Below are positions 15,325-23,826 of a DNA stretch of 64,000 nucleotides, in pieces; within the stretch, counting starts at the first letter, position 1; every line of letters starts with the position of its first letter. The translations under genes and the position numbers were made by a program. This DNA is from UBA2040 sp963977135 (lineage in GTDB: Bacteria; Bacteroidota; Bacteroidia; Flavobacteriales_D; Crocinitomicaceae), in contig CAXBNN010000002.1 in NCBI GenBank assembly GCA_963977135.1, positions 1-64,000 on the forward strand, written 5' to 3'. The notes beneath the pieces were generated by a model. The model was not told the DNA's origin. It did not search any database and saw only the letters and a list, made by a program, of their open reading frames with translations.

Positions 15325-17445
15325 ATGAGTAAAGTAGACGAACAGACATTAAAAGATTTAGAGTTTCCGCAGATTAGGGATTGGCTGAGTGCGTATGCTG
15401 TTGGGCCAACAGCGCATGAAAAATTGGAGAAACTTACACCTTCAATAAAAGAAGAAGAAATTCTCAAAGAACTTTTATTGGTAAATGAACTAGTTCAAAT
15501 AAAGCAACAAGGCGAGACTTTTCCCGCTTTGCAATTCGAGGAATTAACGAAAGAAATTCGCCTTCTTCCCATTAGAAATTCAGTTTTACCGCAAGAAGGT
15601 TTTGTAAAAATTTCTCAGGCTTCTTTTTTGGTCAATCGACTGATTTATTTCTTTGACAAGCGTGAAAAGGAATTTCCACATTTATCTGGCTTATTGCATT
15701 CTGTCTATTTTACCGAAGAGATCATTCAAGCCATTGACAAAGTATTCGACCGAAAGGGTGAAATTAAAGACGATGCTTCTTCAACGCTTCTCGAAATTCG
15801 GAACAGATTGAAGTCGCTGAAAGTAAAAATCAACAGAAATTTTGATAAGGAGGTTCGTCGTTTGTCCAAAGAAAATATTCTAGGCGACACGAAAGAAGCA
15901 TTCATCAACGACAGACGTGTTTTAACTATCGTTTCCACACATAAAAGAAAGATTGAAGGAAATGTTATGGGTTCGAGTAAATCGGGTTCTATGACCTTTA
16001 TTGAACCTCAAATCAATACCGAACTGAATCGCGAATACGATATTTTACTGGATGAGGAAAGAAAGGAAATTCTCATCATTCTTAAAGCTTTAACAAAAGA
16101 GATTTCGACGCATTCGGAATTAATTTCTGCTTATCAAGTATTACTAACTGAATTCGATTTCATTCACGCTAAAACACGATTAGCATTAGATCTGAAAGGT
16201 GTTTTACCAAATATCAACAACGATTCCGAAATGGAATTGATTGATGCCTTCCATCCCATTTTGCGCAAATCCAATACTAATCTCGGCAAACCAACTTTTC
16301 CTCAGTATTTGAAAATGGATAAGTTCAGCCGAATGTTGGTGATTTCTGGTCCAAATGCTGGAGGAAAAAGTATTACGCTGAAAACCGTTGGTTTATTGCA
16401 AGTTATGCTGCAATCAGGCTTGATGGTTCCTGTAAATCCGAACAGTAAAATGTTCTTTTTTACGAATATATTGACGGATATTGGCGACAATCAATCTATA
16501 GAAAATGAATTGAGCACCTATTCGTATCGTTTAAAGCGAATGAATCATTTCTTAAATGTAACAAACAAACGAACGTTGCTTTTACTCGATGAATTTGGAA
16601 CAGGTTCGGATCCAGATTTAGGTGGCGCATTGGCAGAAGTTTTCTTCGAGGAATTGTACAATAGAAAAGCGTTTGGTGTTATAACAACACATTATGCCAA
16701 TATAAAATTGAAGGCCGATCAACTCAGAAATGCATTGAATGGTTGCATGTTGTTCGATACGGAAACTTTGGCTCCTTTGTACAAATTTTCCATGGGTCAA
16801 CCAGGAAGTAGTTTTACTTTTGAAGTGGCTCAAATCAACGGAATACCAAAGGAAATCATTGAACAAGCAAAATTGCGCACCGATCAACAGAAAATCAGGA
16901 TGGATAAATTGTTGAGTGAATTGCAAAACGAGAAAACCTACCTGCAACGTCTGAACAAAGAACACATAGAAGCGCAAGAAAACGCTGAAGCTGCTCGATT
17001 GACTTTCGAAAAAAAGAAAGAGCAATTCGACGAAAAGCTACAAACTCTTCAAGCAAACGCCGAGAAAAACAATAAATACCTCAACTCTGGCAAGAAAATG
17101 ATTTCCTTTATCGACCTCTTCAAAAGCAACACTAGAAAAAAAGGAGCCAATCAGGAATTGATGAACGAGGTTCTGAAATACTTGAAGGTCGAAAAAAGCA
17201 AAAAGGAAGAAAAACGAAAAGTGATTCTAGCCGAACGTCAAAAAGAATCTCCAAAAAAGCAGAAAAAAATTGCTCCTGAAAAAGACCAACACGAAAGACA
17301 CAAAATCAAAGAAGGCTCGAAAGTTCGTTTAATTTCTACTCGCCAATCGGGAACGGTTGAAAGTATTACTGGAGAAAATGTTGTTGTCCTTTTTGGGTTT
17401 ATGCGAATGAAAGTGGAGTTGGAGAAATTATCCTTTGTGCAATAA
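15325..17445 (+). CDS. mutS2: Endonuclease MutS2 family protein (no Smr domain)
   Basis: 706 aa from ATG 15325; the ORF open from 15211 runs through the hairpin repeat and is not coding-like. An N-terminal lever/core region is followed by the MutS ATPase: Walker A GPNAGGKS at 342-349, Walker B LLLDEFGTGSDP, and the TTHYANIK segment. A long charged coiled coil (about 520-640) and a C-terminal KOW-like strand set follow. The Smr nuclease domain that ends many MutS2 proteins is absent, so nuclease activity is doubtful; ribosome- or recombination-related action is possible. Confidence 0.9.
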   Translation: MSKVDEQTLKDLEFPQIRDWLSAYAVGPTAHEKLEKLTPSIKEEEILKELLLVNELVQIKQQGETFPALQFEELTKEIRLLPIRNSVLPQEGFVKISQASFLVNRLIYFFDKREKEFPHLSGLLHSVYFTEEIIQAIDKVFDRKGEIKDDASSTLLEIRNRLKSLKVKINRNFDKEVRRLSKENILGDTKEAFINDRRVLTIVSTHKRKIEGNVMGSSKSGSMTFIEPQINTELNREYDILLDEERKEILIILKALTKEISTHSELISAYQVLLTEFDFIHAKTRLALDLKGVLPNINNDSEMELIDAFHPILRKSNTNLGKPTFPQYLKMDKFSRMLVISGPNAGGKSITLKTVGLLQVMLQSGLMVPVNPNSKMFFFTNILTDIGDNQSIENELSTYSYRLKRMNHFLNVTNKRTLLLLDEFGTGSDPDLGGALAEVFFEELYNRKAFGVITTHYANIKLKADQLRNALNGCMLFDTETLAPLYKFSMGQPGSSFTFEVAQINGIPKEIIEQAKLRTDQQKIRMDKLLSELQNEKTYLQRLNKEHIEAQENAEAARLTFEKKKEQFDEKLQTLQANAEKNNKYLNSGKKMISFIDLFKSNTRKKGANQELMNEVLKYLKVEKSKKEEKRKVILAERQKESPKKQKKIAPEKDQHERHKIKEGSKVRLISTRQSGTVESITGENVVVLFGFMRMKVELEKLSFVQ

Positions 17446-17459
17446 ATGAAATCTGCACC

Positions 17460-17475
17460 GTCCGCCGCGGCGGAC
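17460..17475. repeat. GC-only 16-bp perfect palindrome after mutS2
   Basis: GTCCGCCGCGGCGGAC reads the same on both strands and stands out in AT-rich surroundings, 15 bp after the mutS2 stop. No T tract follows, so it is not a standard terminator. Further GGACC/GGTCC words up to 17575 suggest it is part of a degenerate repeat. Confidence 0.6.
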
Positions 17476-17579
17476 TGATGGACCACATTGTTGATAGACG
17501 AAGAATTTTGTTCTTTACTATTAATAAAATCCAGCAGTGAGTTTATGAACGGTCCATGCTCCAGCAGCGGAGCGGTCCT

Positions 17580-18332
17580 TTATTTAATTTTCAACCCAAA
17601 TCCAAACATTGTAGAAAAAGTAGTTTTTCGAACATCTGTTGGAGGATTCGTATCGTGGAAGAAAGAGAAATCGGTTTTTACACTGAAATTATTGGTGACT
17701 TTGAACGAAAGAGTGTACTGACCTAACATTCGATAATCGTCGAAATCTTCCCATTTAGGCTGGTAATATGTTGCTCCGGAGAAAGTAAAGAATGTTTTGG
17801 GATCTATGAACCAAGAAAGATAATTGCTCCAGCGAATGTCCTCGGTAAATTCACCTGTGGTTCTTATTTCTTCTATTTCATAATACGTGGATGAACCTAA
17901 AAAGAACTTCCAGTTTTTCTTGTCATAAAATTTCCAACGTAAACCTGTTCCTGCTAAAGTTCTATAGGCTTGATCGCGAAGTTCATTGTATTGAATTTGT
18001 GTATACGATTCCCATTTCCAAGGACTGTTTTTTATGCGCTGGGCAAAGCGAAAATGAAACATTCCAGCGTTGGAATAAACTTTTTGTTGCCCTTTGGAAT
18101 AAGTGAAATCACCAATTAAAAAATAATTCTGCTTTTTGGTTTTGTATTGAGCCGTTGGACGAAAATTGGCGGAGAACAATAAATCTTGATTTTGAATTGC
18201 CGAAAACGTTCCGCTAATATTTCCACTCCAACCAATTGTATCATCATAAATACGTTTGTTCTCAATATTTACAACTTGCGAATGTAAAGAAGAAACAAAG
18301 AAAAAGAATAAAAGAAATGCCAAAAACCGCAC
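17580..18332 (-). CDS. DUF481-like outer-membrane beta-barrel protein
   Basis: About 250 aa from GTG 18332, which puts the hydrophobic signal (RFLAFLLFFFFVSSLHSQ) at the N-terminus. An ATG at 18398 would overlap the upstream gene and add 22 residues encoded mostly by a 14-bp tandem repeat, so I think it less likely. The mature part is a run of alternating amphipathic strands rich in Tyr, Trp and Phe ending in GFGLKIK, matching DUF481 barrels. Location should be the outer membrane; function unknown. It follows an LptF/LptG permease gene, which hints at an envelope role. Confidence 0.78.
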   Translation of the reverse strand: MRFLAFLLFFFFVSSLHSQVVNIENKRIYDDTIGWSGNISGTFSAIQNQDLLFSANFRPTAQYKTKKQNYFLIGDFTYSKGQQKVYSNAGMFHFRFAQRIKNSPWKWESYTQIQYNELRDQAYRTLAGTGLRWKFYDKKNWKFFLGSSTYYEIEEIRTTGEFTEDIRWSNYLSWFIDPKTFFTFSGATYYQPKWEDFDDYRMLGQYTLSFKVTNNFSVKTDFSFFHDTNPPTDVRKTTFSTMFGFGLKIK

Positions 18333-18334
18333 CC

Positions 18335-18376
18335 TTCTGACTTCTGGATTCTGACTTATGGATTCTGACTTCTGAT
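18335..18376. repeat. Three tandem 14-bp repeats at the DUF481 gene start
   Basis: TTCTGACTTCTGGA, TTCTGACTTATGGA and TTCTGACTTCTGAT lie head to tail. They separate the end of the LptF/G gene from the signal peptide of the DUF481 gene and are open in the DUF481 frame, so they may or may not be translated. Confidence 0.8.
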
Positions 18377-18384
18377 TTCTCAAT

Positions 18385-19461
18385 CTATCGTACGGCATTT
18401 CGATAAAGTAAATAGGCTATTCCACAGAAGATAGCATTCGGAACCCAAGTAGCGATGATTGTCGGAAAGCCAACATTAACGGCCGCTACCGCCATTACTT
18501 TCATCGCGAATATATAAATGAAAACAATTCCCAATCCTATAGCAATATTAATTCCTATTCCACCTCGTTTTTTTCTACTGGCAACGGAAACGCCGATGAT
18601 AGTTAGAATATAGGTTGCAAAGGGCAGAGAAGTTCGCTGATACAACTCTATTTCAAAACTCGGAATTTGGCTTGAACCTTTCTTCCGTTCTCGTTTGATG
18701 AATTTTTTTAATTCGCCATAGGTCAAAGATTCTACAACGTTTTCTCTAGAAGCCATGTCCTCCAAATTGAAATCAAACTTGATCGTTTTCTTTCTTCCTT
18801 CTACAATTACCTCGGCTGTGTCGGTATAGTATTTTTCGTAATAATCGTTTAGAATCCACTTGTTGGTTTCAGGTATATTCTGTGCTGTTCTAGCTTTCAA
18901 AAAATAACGAATTTCCGTCTTTTCTGTCCATTGCTCCAAAACGAAGTCATTAATCAGATTATCGTTTCCGTTATAGGAAGAATAATAAACCACTCTATTG
19001 CCTGGGAATTCGGCATGATAATCCTCAACGTGGTGGGCATCCCGATAAAATTTCTCCTCAAAATCGAGACGAACTTTATTGGATCTTGGCAAAACAAAAT
19101 GGTTCATGGCAAGAGAAATCAGCATCAGAATAGTTGCTGCAATTAAATACGGTCGAACAAATCGATTAAATGGTCTGCCTGAATTCAGAATTGGGATGAT
19201 TTCAGTGTCCTGCGCCATTTTTGCCGTAAACCAAATCACCGAAATAAAGATGATCATGGAGGAATAGGTATTCCCGTAATAGAGCAAAAAGTTCAAGTAG
19301 TAACCTAAAATAACTTCCTTAATTGTCGCTTGATTTCCTAAAAACTCATTTAATCGCTCGGCAATATCAAATACCATTGCCAACAACATAATAATCCCCA
19401 ACATGAAGAAAAATGTCGAAAGAAACTTTCGTATGATATATTTGTCGAGGATACTGAGCAT
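18385..19461 (-). CDS. LptF/LptG family LPS-export permease
   Basis: 358 aa. N-terminal TM helices (opening LDKYIIRKFLSTFFFMLGII), a periplasmic beta-jellyroll region (about 130-265) and three C-terminal helices are the YjgP/YjgQ layout. LptF and LptG form the inner-membrane part of the Lpt ABC transporter that extracts lipopolysaccharide. Which of the two this is cannot be decided; the other is not in the window. Its ATG overlaps the tgt stop by one base (TAATG), so the two are translationally coupled. Confidence 0.92.
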   Translation of the reverse strand: MLSILDKYIIRKFLSTFFFMLGIIMLLAMVFDIAERLNEFLGNQATIKEVILGYYLNFLLYYGNTYSSMIIFISVIWFTAKMAQDTEIIPILNSGRPFNRFVRPYLIAATILMLISLAMNHFVLPRSNKVRLDFEEKFYRDAHHVEDYHAEFPGNRVVYYSSYNGNDNLINDFVLEQWTEKTEIRYFLKARTAQNIPETNKWILNDYYEKYYTDTAEVIVEGRKKTIKFDFNLEDMASRENVVESLTYGELKKFIKRERKKGSSQIPSFEIELYQRTSLPFATYILTIIGVSVASRKKRGGIGINIAIGLGIVFIYIFAMKVMAVAAVNVGFPTIIATWVPNAIFCGIAYLLYRNAVR

Positions 19462-20591
19462 TACAATCTTCTTCTCAATTTAGGTAACATTTCGTTTTTC
19501 CAAGCGGTAAATTCACCACTTTTAATCTTTATTCTAGCCGTTTTCACCAACCACAAGTAAAAGGCCAAATTGTGAATAGTTGCTATTTGTATTCCAAGGT
19601 TTTCCTTAGATATGATTAAATGACGTAAATAGGCTTTAGAGTGATTTGAATCTGTGCTTACACCCGAATTTGGATCAATAGGACTAAAATCTTTCTCCCA
19701 TTTCTTGTTCTTGATATTGATGATTCCTTCAGAAGTAAACAACATTCCGTGTCGTGCATTTCTGCTTGGCATAACACAGTCAAACATATCTACACCCAAC
19801 GCTATCGATTCTAAAATATTGGCTGGTGTTCCAACTCCCATTAAATAACGGGGTTTGTTCTTAGGTAAAATGTTACATACCAAATCGGTCATTTCGTATA
19901 TTTCTTCTTCTGGTTCGCCAACTGAAAGTCCACCAATGGCATAACCTAAAGCTTCATGACTTGCAATTGTTTCAGCCGATTCTGTTCGCAAATCTCGATA
20001 AACGCTACCTTGAACAATAGGGAAAAGTGCTTGATTAAAACCATACAAAGTTGGAGCAACTTCGAGATGATCAAAACAACGCTTCAACCATCGGTGAGTC
20101 ATGTGCATTGATTTTTTGGCGTAATCGTAGGTGCAAGGGTAAGGTGTACATTCATCGAAAGCCATAATAATATCGGCTCCTATTTGTCGTTGAATCTCCA
20201 TAGATCTTTCTGGAGAAAACATGTGATAACTTCCGTTTATATGCGATTGGAATCGAACCCCTTCTTCCGTAATTTTATTCGAACCTGAGAGAGAATAAAC
20301 CTGATAACCTCCACTATCCGTCAAAATTGGCTTATCCCAATTCATGAATTTATGCAATCCTCCGGCTTCTTCCATAACTTCCATTCCTGGACGCATGTAC
20401 AAATGATAGGTGTTTCCCAAAATAATTTGAGCTTCCACTTCATCTTTTAGTTCTTGTTGATGCACACCTTTAACTGTTCCTGCAGTTCCCACTGGCATGA
20501 AAATGGGTGTTTCTATTTGTCCGTGATCTGTATGTAAAATACCCGCTCTAGCTTTACTTTTATCGTCGGTGTGCTCTAAATCGAAGTGCAT
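19461..20591 (-). CDS. tgt: tRNA-guanine transglycosylase (queuine/preQ1)
   Basis: 376 aa from ATG 20591; an upstream start at 20618 would fall in a promoter box. The enzyme swaps G34 of GUN-anticodon tRNAs for preQ1. It has LTDSGGYQVYSLSG with the catalytic aspartate, MAFDECTPYP, GGLSVGEPEEE, and MGVGTPANILESIALGVDMFDC with the nucleophile aspartate. The usual CxCxxC zinc site near residue 300 is absent: the segment reads DPNSGVSTDSNHSKAYLRHL and there is no cysteine after the DCVMPS motif. It starts the tgt-LptF/G-DUF481 operon. Confidence 0.95.
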   Translation of the reverse strand: MHFDLEHTDDKSKARAGILHTDHGQIETPIFMPVGTAGTVKGVHQQELKDEVEAQIILGNTYHLYMRPGMEVMEEAGGLHKFMNWDKPILTDSGGYQVYSLSGSNKITEEGVRFQSHINGSYHMFSPERSMEIQRQIGADIIMAFDECTPYPCTYDYAKKSMHMTHRWLKRCFDHLEVAPTLYGFNQALFPIVQGSVYRDLRTESAETIASHEALGYAIGGLSVGEPEEEIYEMTDLVCNILPKNKPRYLMGVGTPANILESIALGVDMFDCVMPSRNARHGMLFTSEGIINIKNKKWEKDFSPIDPNSGVSTDSNHSKAYLRHLIISKENLGIQIATIHNLAFYLWLVKTARIKIKSGEFTAWKNEMLPKLRRRL

Positions 20592-20615
20592 AAATTTGTT
20601 GAAAAATAATCTCCG

Positions 20616-20633
20616 CAAAGATATTTATATTTG
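20616..20633. promoter_or_regulatory. Back-to-back -7 boxes for tgt and the GT2 gene
   Basis: CAAAGATA (20616-20623; TATCTTTG on the minus strand, towards tgt) and TATATTTG (20626-20633, towards the GT2 gene) are separated by 2 bp. Both match TAnnTTTG. Neither has a TTG at the standard distance, and RNA polymerase could not occupy both at once. Confidence 0.4.
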
Positions 20634-20669
20634 TTTAAGCACCCCATCTTTGTCCAAAGCTTTCTGCAC

Positions 20670-21803
20670 ATGCATTTTTCACCCGAATTGTTGGGAATTC
20701 TTATTTGGATAACATTTATCACCCTGTGTTCAACAGCACTTATACAGCTGGTTTTCTCGATTTTAGTGCATGGTTCTATTTTAAGAAAAACAAAAACTCC
20801 AGAAAAAAACTTCTACCCACCAGTGAGCATTATTATCGCTGCTCGTAACGAAAGTGAGAATTTACTCAACAATTTACCTTCAATTTTGGAACAAGATTAT
20901 CCACAATTTGAAGTAATTGTTGTAAACCATCAGAGTATCGACGATTCCAAATTCATTCTTCATACGCTAAAACAGCGTTATTCAAATTTGAAGGTGACGG
21001 AAATGGAAAGGAATGCTCACCAAAAAGTTGGCAAAAAGTTGCCACTGTCTATTGGCATCAAAGGTGCATCAAATGACTATCTTCTTTTCACTGATGCGGA
21101 TTGTATGCCTACTTCAAATCAATGGTTAAAAAAAATGGCAAATCAGTTTTCTGATAAAAAGGAAATTGTTTTGGGCTACGGTCCATATCAAAAACAGAAA
21201 GGATTACTCAACGCAATCATCCGTTATGATACTGCATGGATTGGTATGAATTATTTGGGTTCAGCAAAATTTGGTATTCCATATATGGGCGTCGGTCGAA
21301 ATTTGGCCTACACCAAAAACATTTATGATCAAGTTGATGGATTCCGATCGCATTATTCCGTTGTATCAGGAGATGATGATTTATTTATTCAAGACGCTGC
21401 GAAAAAAAAGAACTATTCAATCTGTATAGATCCTGATACTTTCTGCTACTCTGCACCTAAGCAAACATGGGAAGACTGGGTTATTCAAAAAAGCAGACAT
21501 TACACAACGAGCAAACATTATAAGGTTTTCAAAAAATGGATGTTAGGAATCTACCCATTGACCTTGTTATTGCTGCTTGTTTCTTTCGTTACTTTGCTAT
21601 TCAATGAGCAATTTCGTTGGTGGAGTCTCGGTATTTTCGCCTTCGTTGTTGTTGTAAAATGGATAGTACAAGGCAACGTATACCTTAAATTAAAGGAAAA
21701 AAGCTTCATACCTTTTTTACCTTTTGTTGAAATAGGTTACTTCTTGCTTTTGCCTTATCTGTTCTACAGTGTGGATGGTAAAAGAAAAGGACGATGGAAG
21801 TAA
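20670..21803 (+). CDS. Membrane-anchored family 2 glycosyltransferase
   Basis: 377 aa from ATG 20670. There is an N-terminal TM helix (about 8-35), a GT-A catalytic domain opening VSIIIAARNESENLLNNLPS, the DxD-type TDADC motif, the GDDDLF acceptor-site acids and a QKSRHYTTSKHY stretch in place of QxxRW, then C-terminal TM helices (about 290-350). It resembles processive poly-N-acetylglucosamine or cellulose-type synthases, but the sugar is unknown. The reading frame ends inside the sigma-factor gene. Confidence 0.88.
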   Translation: MHFSPELLGILIWITFITLCSTALIQLVFSILVHGSILRKTKTPEKNFYPPVSIIIAARNESENLLNNLPSILEQDYPQFEVIVVNHQSIDDSKFILHTLKQRYSNLKVTEMERNAHQKVGKKLPLSIGIKGASNDYLLFTDADCMPTSNQWLKKMANQFSDKKEIVLGYGPYQKQKGLLNAIIRYDTAWIGMNYLGSAKFGIPYMGVGRNLAYTKNIYDQVDGFRSHYSVVSGDDDLFIQDAAKKKNYSICIDPDTFCYSAPKQTWEDWVIQKSRHYTTSKHYKVFKKWMLGIYPLTLLLLLVSFVTLLFNEQFRWWSLGIFAFVVVVKWIVQGNVYLKLKEKSFIPFLPFVEIGYFLLLPYLFYSVDGKRKGRWK

Positions 21804-22399
21804 ACGAAAATTTTTCGAAGAAAGCGCAAGAAGATTTAGCATTGGTTGACTTGGCGCAAAAAGGCGATCAACAGGCGTATACAAAGTTGCTAGAGCGCTA
21901 TCGTGACTCAGTTTATTTTACCATGCTGAAAATGGTAAGAAATGAAGATGATGCTGAAGATTTGACGATCGAGGCATTCGGAAAAGCATTCAATAGAATT
22001 TCTCAATACTCTCCAAATTTCGCATTCAGTACTTGGTTGTTCAAAATTGCATCCAACAACTGTATCGATTTTATCCGTAAAAAGCGCATCAAAGTTACTT
22101 CCATGGACTCTGGCCACAGAACCAGTGATGGTGACATTATGTATTTCGACGCGGAGTCAAACACCTTAGATCCATCAGAGCACTTGATGAAAGCTCAAAA
22201 GGTTAAAGCTATGCGTGAAGTTGTTAGCAAATTAAAGCCTCGATACCGTGAATTGATTGAAAAACGATATTTCGAAGAATTAAGTTATGAGGAAATTGCC
22301 GACGAGCTTAACTTGCCTTTAGGTACTGTAAAAGCACAACTTTTTCGAGCAAGAGACTTCCTTTCCACTATGATGGAAGACAAGAAACATACGATCTAA
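21794..22399 (+). CDS. RNA polymerase sigma factor, ECF-like sigma-70 family
   Basis: 201 aa. Region 2 (about 20-100) shows VRNEDDAEDLTIEAFGKAFN and FSTWLFKIASNNCIDFIRKK; region 4 (about 135-195) shows the helix-turn-helix LSYEEIADELNLPLGTVKAQ. Between them is a short acidic linker. No anti-sigma factor is adjacent, which is unusual for an ECF factor; it overlaps the GT2 gene by 10 bp and is followed 1 bp later by rsmG. It may be constitutively expressed. Target promoters are unknown. Confidence 0.93.
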   Translation: MEVNENFSKKAQEDLALVDLAQKGDQQAYTKLLERYRDSVYFTMLKMVRNEDDAEDLTIEAFGKAFNRISQYSPNFAFSTWLFKIASNNCIDFIRKKRIKVTSMDSGHRTSDGDIMYFDAESNTLDPSEHLMKAQKVKAMREVVSKLKPRYRELIEKRYFEELSYEEIADELNLPLGTVKAQLFRARDFLSTMMEDKKHTI

Positions 22400-22400
22400 T

Positions 22401-23033
22401 ATGAAGGAAAACGTTCAACTTATTTTCGACCAATTTCCCGATTTAAGTGACCTTCAAAAAAAGCAATTTTCCGACTTGTACGACTTGTACCAATTGTGGA
22501 ATAATCAAATCAATGTCATTTCTAGGAAAGACACGGAACACTTTTATGAGCGTCATGTTTTGCATTCTCTCGGAATAGCTAAAGTTCAATCCTTTTTACC
22601 AGGAACAATGGTTCTAGATGTAGGAACCGGTGGAGGATTTCCAGGAATTCCTTTAGCAATTCTCTTCCCAGAAACGAAATTCACGCTAGTTGATTCTATT
22701 GGGAAGAAAATTAAAGTCGTAAAAGAAGTTGCAGAAGCATTGGGCTTAGAAAACGTCAAAGCAATTAACGATAGAGCCGAAAACATTCTTGTTTCCTACG
22801 ATTTCATCATAAGCCGAGCAGTGACTAAAATGCCTGAATTCATGGCTTGGGTTAAGAATAAAACCAAAAGCAAAAGTCAGCACGAGCTTAAAAATGGTAT
22901 TCTCTATTTGAAAGGCGGTGATTTGACTGAAGAAATGGCTCAGGTTAAGAACAAAATCACCTATTACGATTTATCCAGCTATTTCGATCAAGAGTTTTTT
23001 GAGACGAAGAAGGTAGTGCACGTGGTTATTTAG
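22401..23033 (+). CDS. rsmG: 16S rRNA (guanine(527)-N(7))-methyltransferase RsmG
   Basis: 210 aa. The SAM-binding motif VLDVGTGGGFPGIPLAILFP is followed by the acidic strand LVDSIGKK and the NDRAEN motif, all characteristic of GidB/RsmG. It methylates G527 of 16S rRNA in the decoding region; loss causes low-level streptomycin resistance in other bacteria. It sits 1 bp after the sigma-factor stop, so it is in the GT2-sigma-rsmG operon. Confidence 0.95.
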   Translation: MKENVQLIFDQFPDLSDLQKKQFSDLYDLYQLWNNQINVISRKDTEHFYERHVLHSLGIAKVQSFLPGTMVLDVGTGGGFPGIPLAILFPETKFTLVDSIGKKIKVVKEVAEALGLENVKAINDRAENILVSYDFIISRAVTKMPEFMAWVKNKTKSKSQHELKNGILYLKGGDLTEEMAQVKNKITYYDLSSYFDQEFFETKKVVHVVI

Positions 23034-23066
23034 ACTTTAGGACTTTGTCTGCTTCCATTTCTCAGC

Positions 23067-23090
23067 AATCCGTAATCCGTAATCCGTAAT
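23067..23090. repeat. Tandem heptamer, AATCCGT x3
   Basis: Three perfect copies of AATCCGT plus a partial fourth, starting 33 bp after the rsmG stop. The same heptamer in the other orientation (ACGGATT/GCGGATT) occurs three times right at the tilS stop (35994-36014). Confidence 0.8.
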
Positions 23091-23093
23091 TTA

Positions 23094-23630
23094 CTAAATC
23101 TTATGTTTTCCGAAGAATGCGTCCCAATCCCAAAGGAATAAATCTGTTACTTCGTTAAGACGTTTAATAAACAAAGGGTTTGGCGCAGCTAGGCTTTTGA
23201 AGTATTCATCTTGGAAATTGTGCAATTCATACTTTGCGAAAATTGCTTTTGACATTCCATAAACAAGATTCTTAGAAGGGTGATTCACACGATTAATGAA
23301 AGACTGGTAGCTCTTTATTTTTGAACTGATTTCTTCAACAGTAGTATCGTAAATCCCAGCGAGTTTTCTCGAAACCATTCGTTCCAACCGTGTTGCGTGA
23401 ACAGCTTCGAAGGTGCTTTGAACCAAGCTAATATTCGCTGCTATTACCACAAATTGGAAATGTTCAATGTCTTCTGACTTTAAATCTGGATTTTTAACAA
23501 AGGCAGAGTCATCGTTCACCCCGGCAGCGATGTCTTCAAAACTGGATTCAGTCGCTTCAACTAGAACGTTAATAAAAACGTTTGCCAATAAATCGTCGCT
23601 TAATTTTCTTTTAAGTATTGTTTTTAGCAT
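23094..23630 (-). CDS. Conserved-looking protein of unknown function
   Basis: 178 aa from ATG 23630; the longer form starting at 23654 would include a promoter box (TACCTTTG at 23659-23652). It is mostly helical and without signal peptide or TM segments, so cytosolic. It ends LFLWDWDAFFGKHKI, rich in aromatics. I do not recognise the family. It is flanked by the rsmG operon (convergent) and the RND efflux operon (divergent), neither of which suggests a role. Confidence 0.7.
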   Translation of the reverse strand: MLKTILKRKLSDDLLANVFINVLVEATESSFEDIAAGVNDDSAFVKNPDLKSEDIEHFQFVVIAANISLVQSTFEAVHATRLERMVSRKLAGIYDTTVEEISSKIKSYQSFINRVNHPSKNLVYGMSKAIFAKYELHNFQDEYFKSLAAPNPLFIKRLNEVTDLFLWDWDAFFGKHKI

Positions 23631-23651
23631 CTTTGCATATCGGAGTTGAAA

Positions 23652-23659
23652 CAAAGGTA
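23652..23659 (-). promoter_or_regulatory. -7 element for the 178-aa unknown gene
   Basis: TACCTTTG on the minus strand fits TAnnTTTG; the ATG at 23630 follows 21 nt later. The best TTG lies about 30 bp upstream, farther than standard. Confidence 0.4.
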
Positions 23660-23826
23660 ATCAAAGAAACATGACAGTTTAAATATAGCCAATTGTGTTT
23701 TTCAACCGAGTTTTCAACAGTTCGCCGATGTTTTATTCCCTTTCGCTGAAAAACTCCCAAAATATCCTAATTTGAAAACCTTAAATCATTGCTAATGTTT
23801 ACTTTTGGGAACATTTTCTCAACAGC

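Noticed and set aside
19461..20591. tgt as a pseudogene because of missing zinc cysteines
   Set aside because: The frame is intact, catalytic motifs are present and the replacement looks like a lineage variant.
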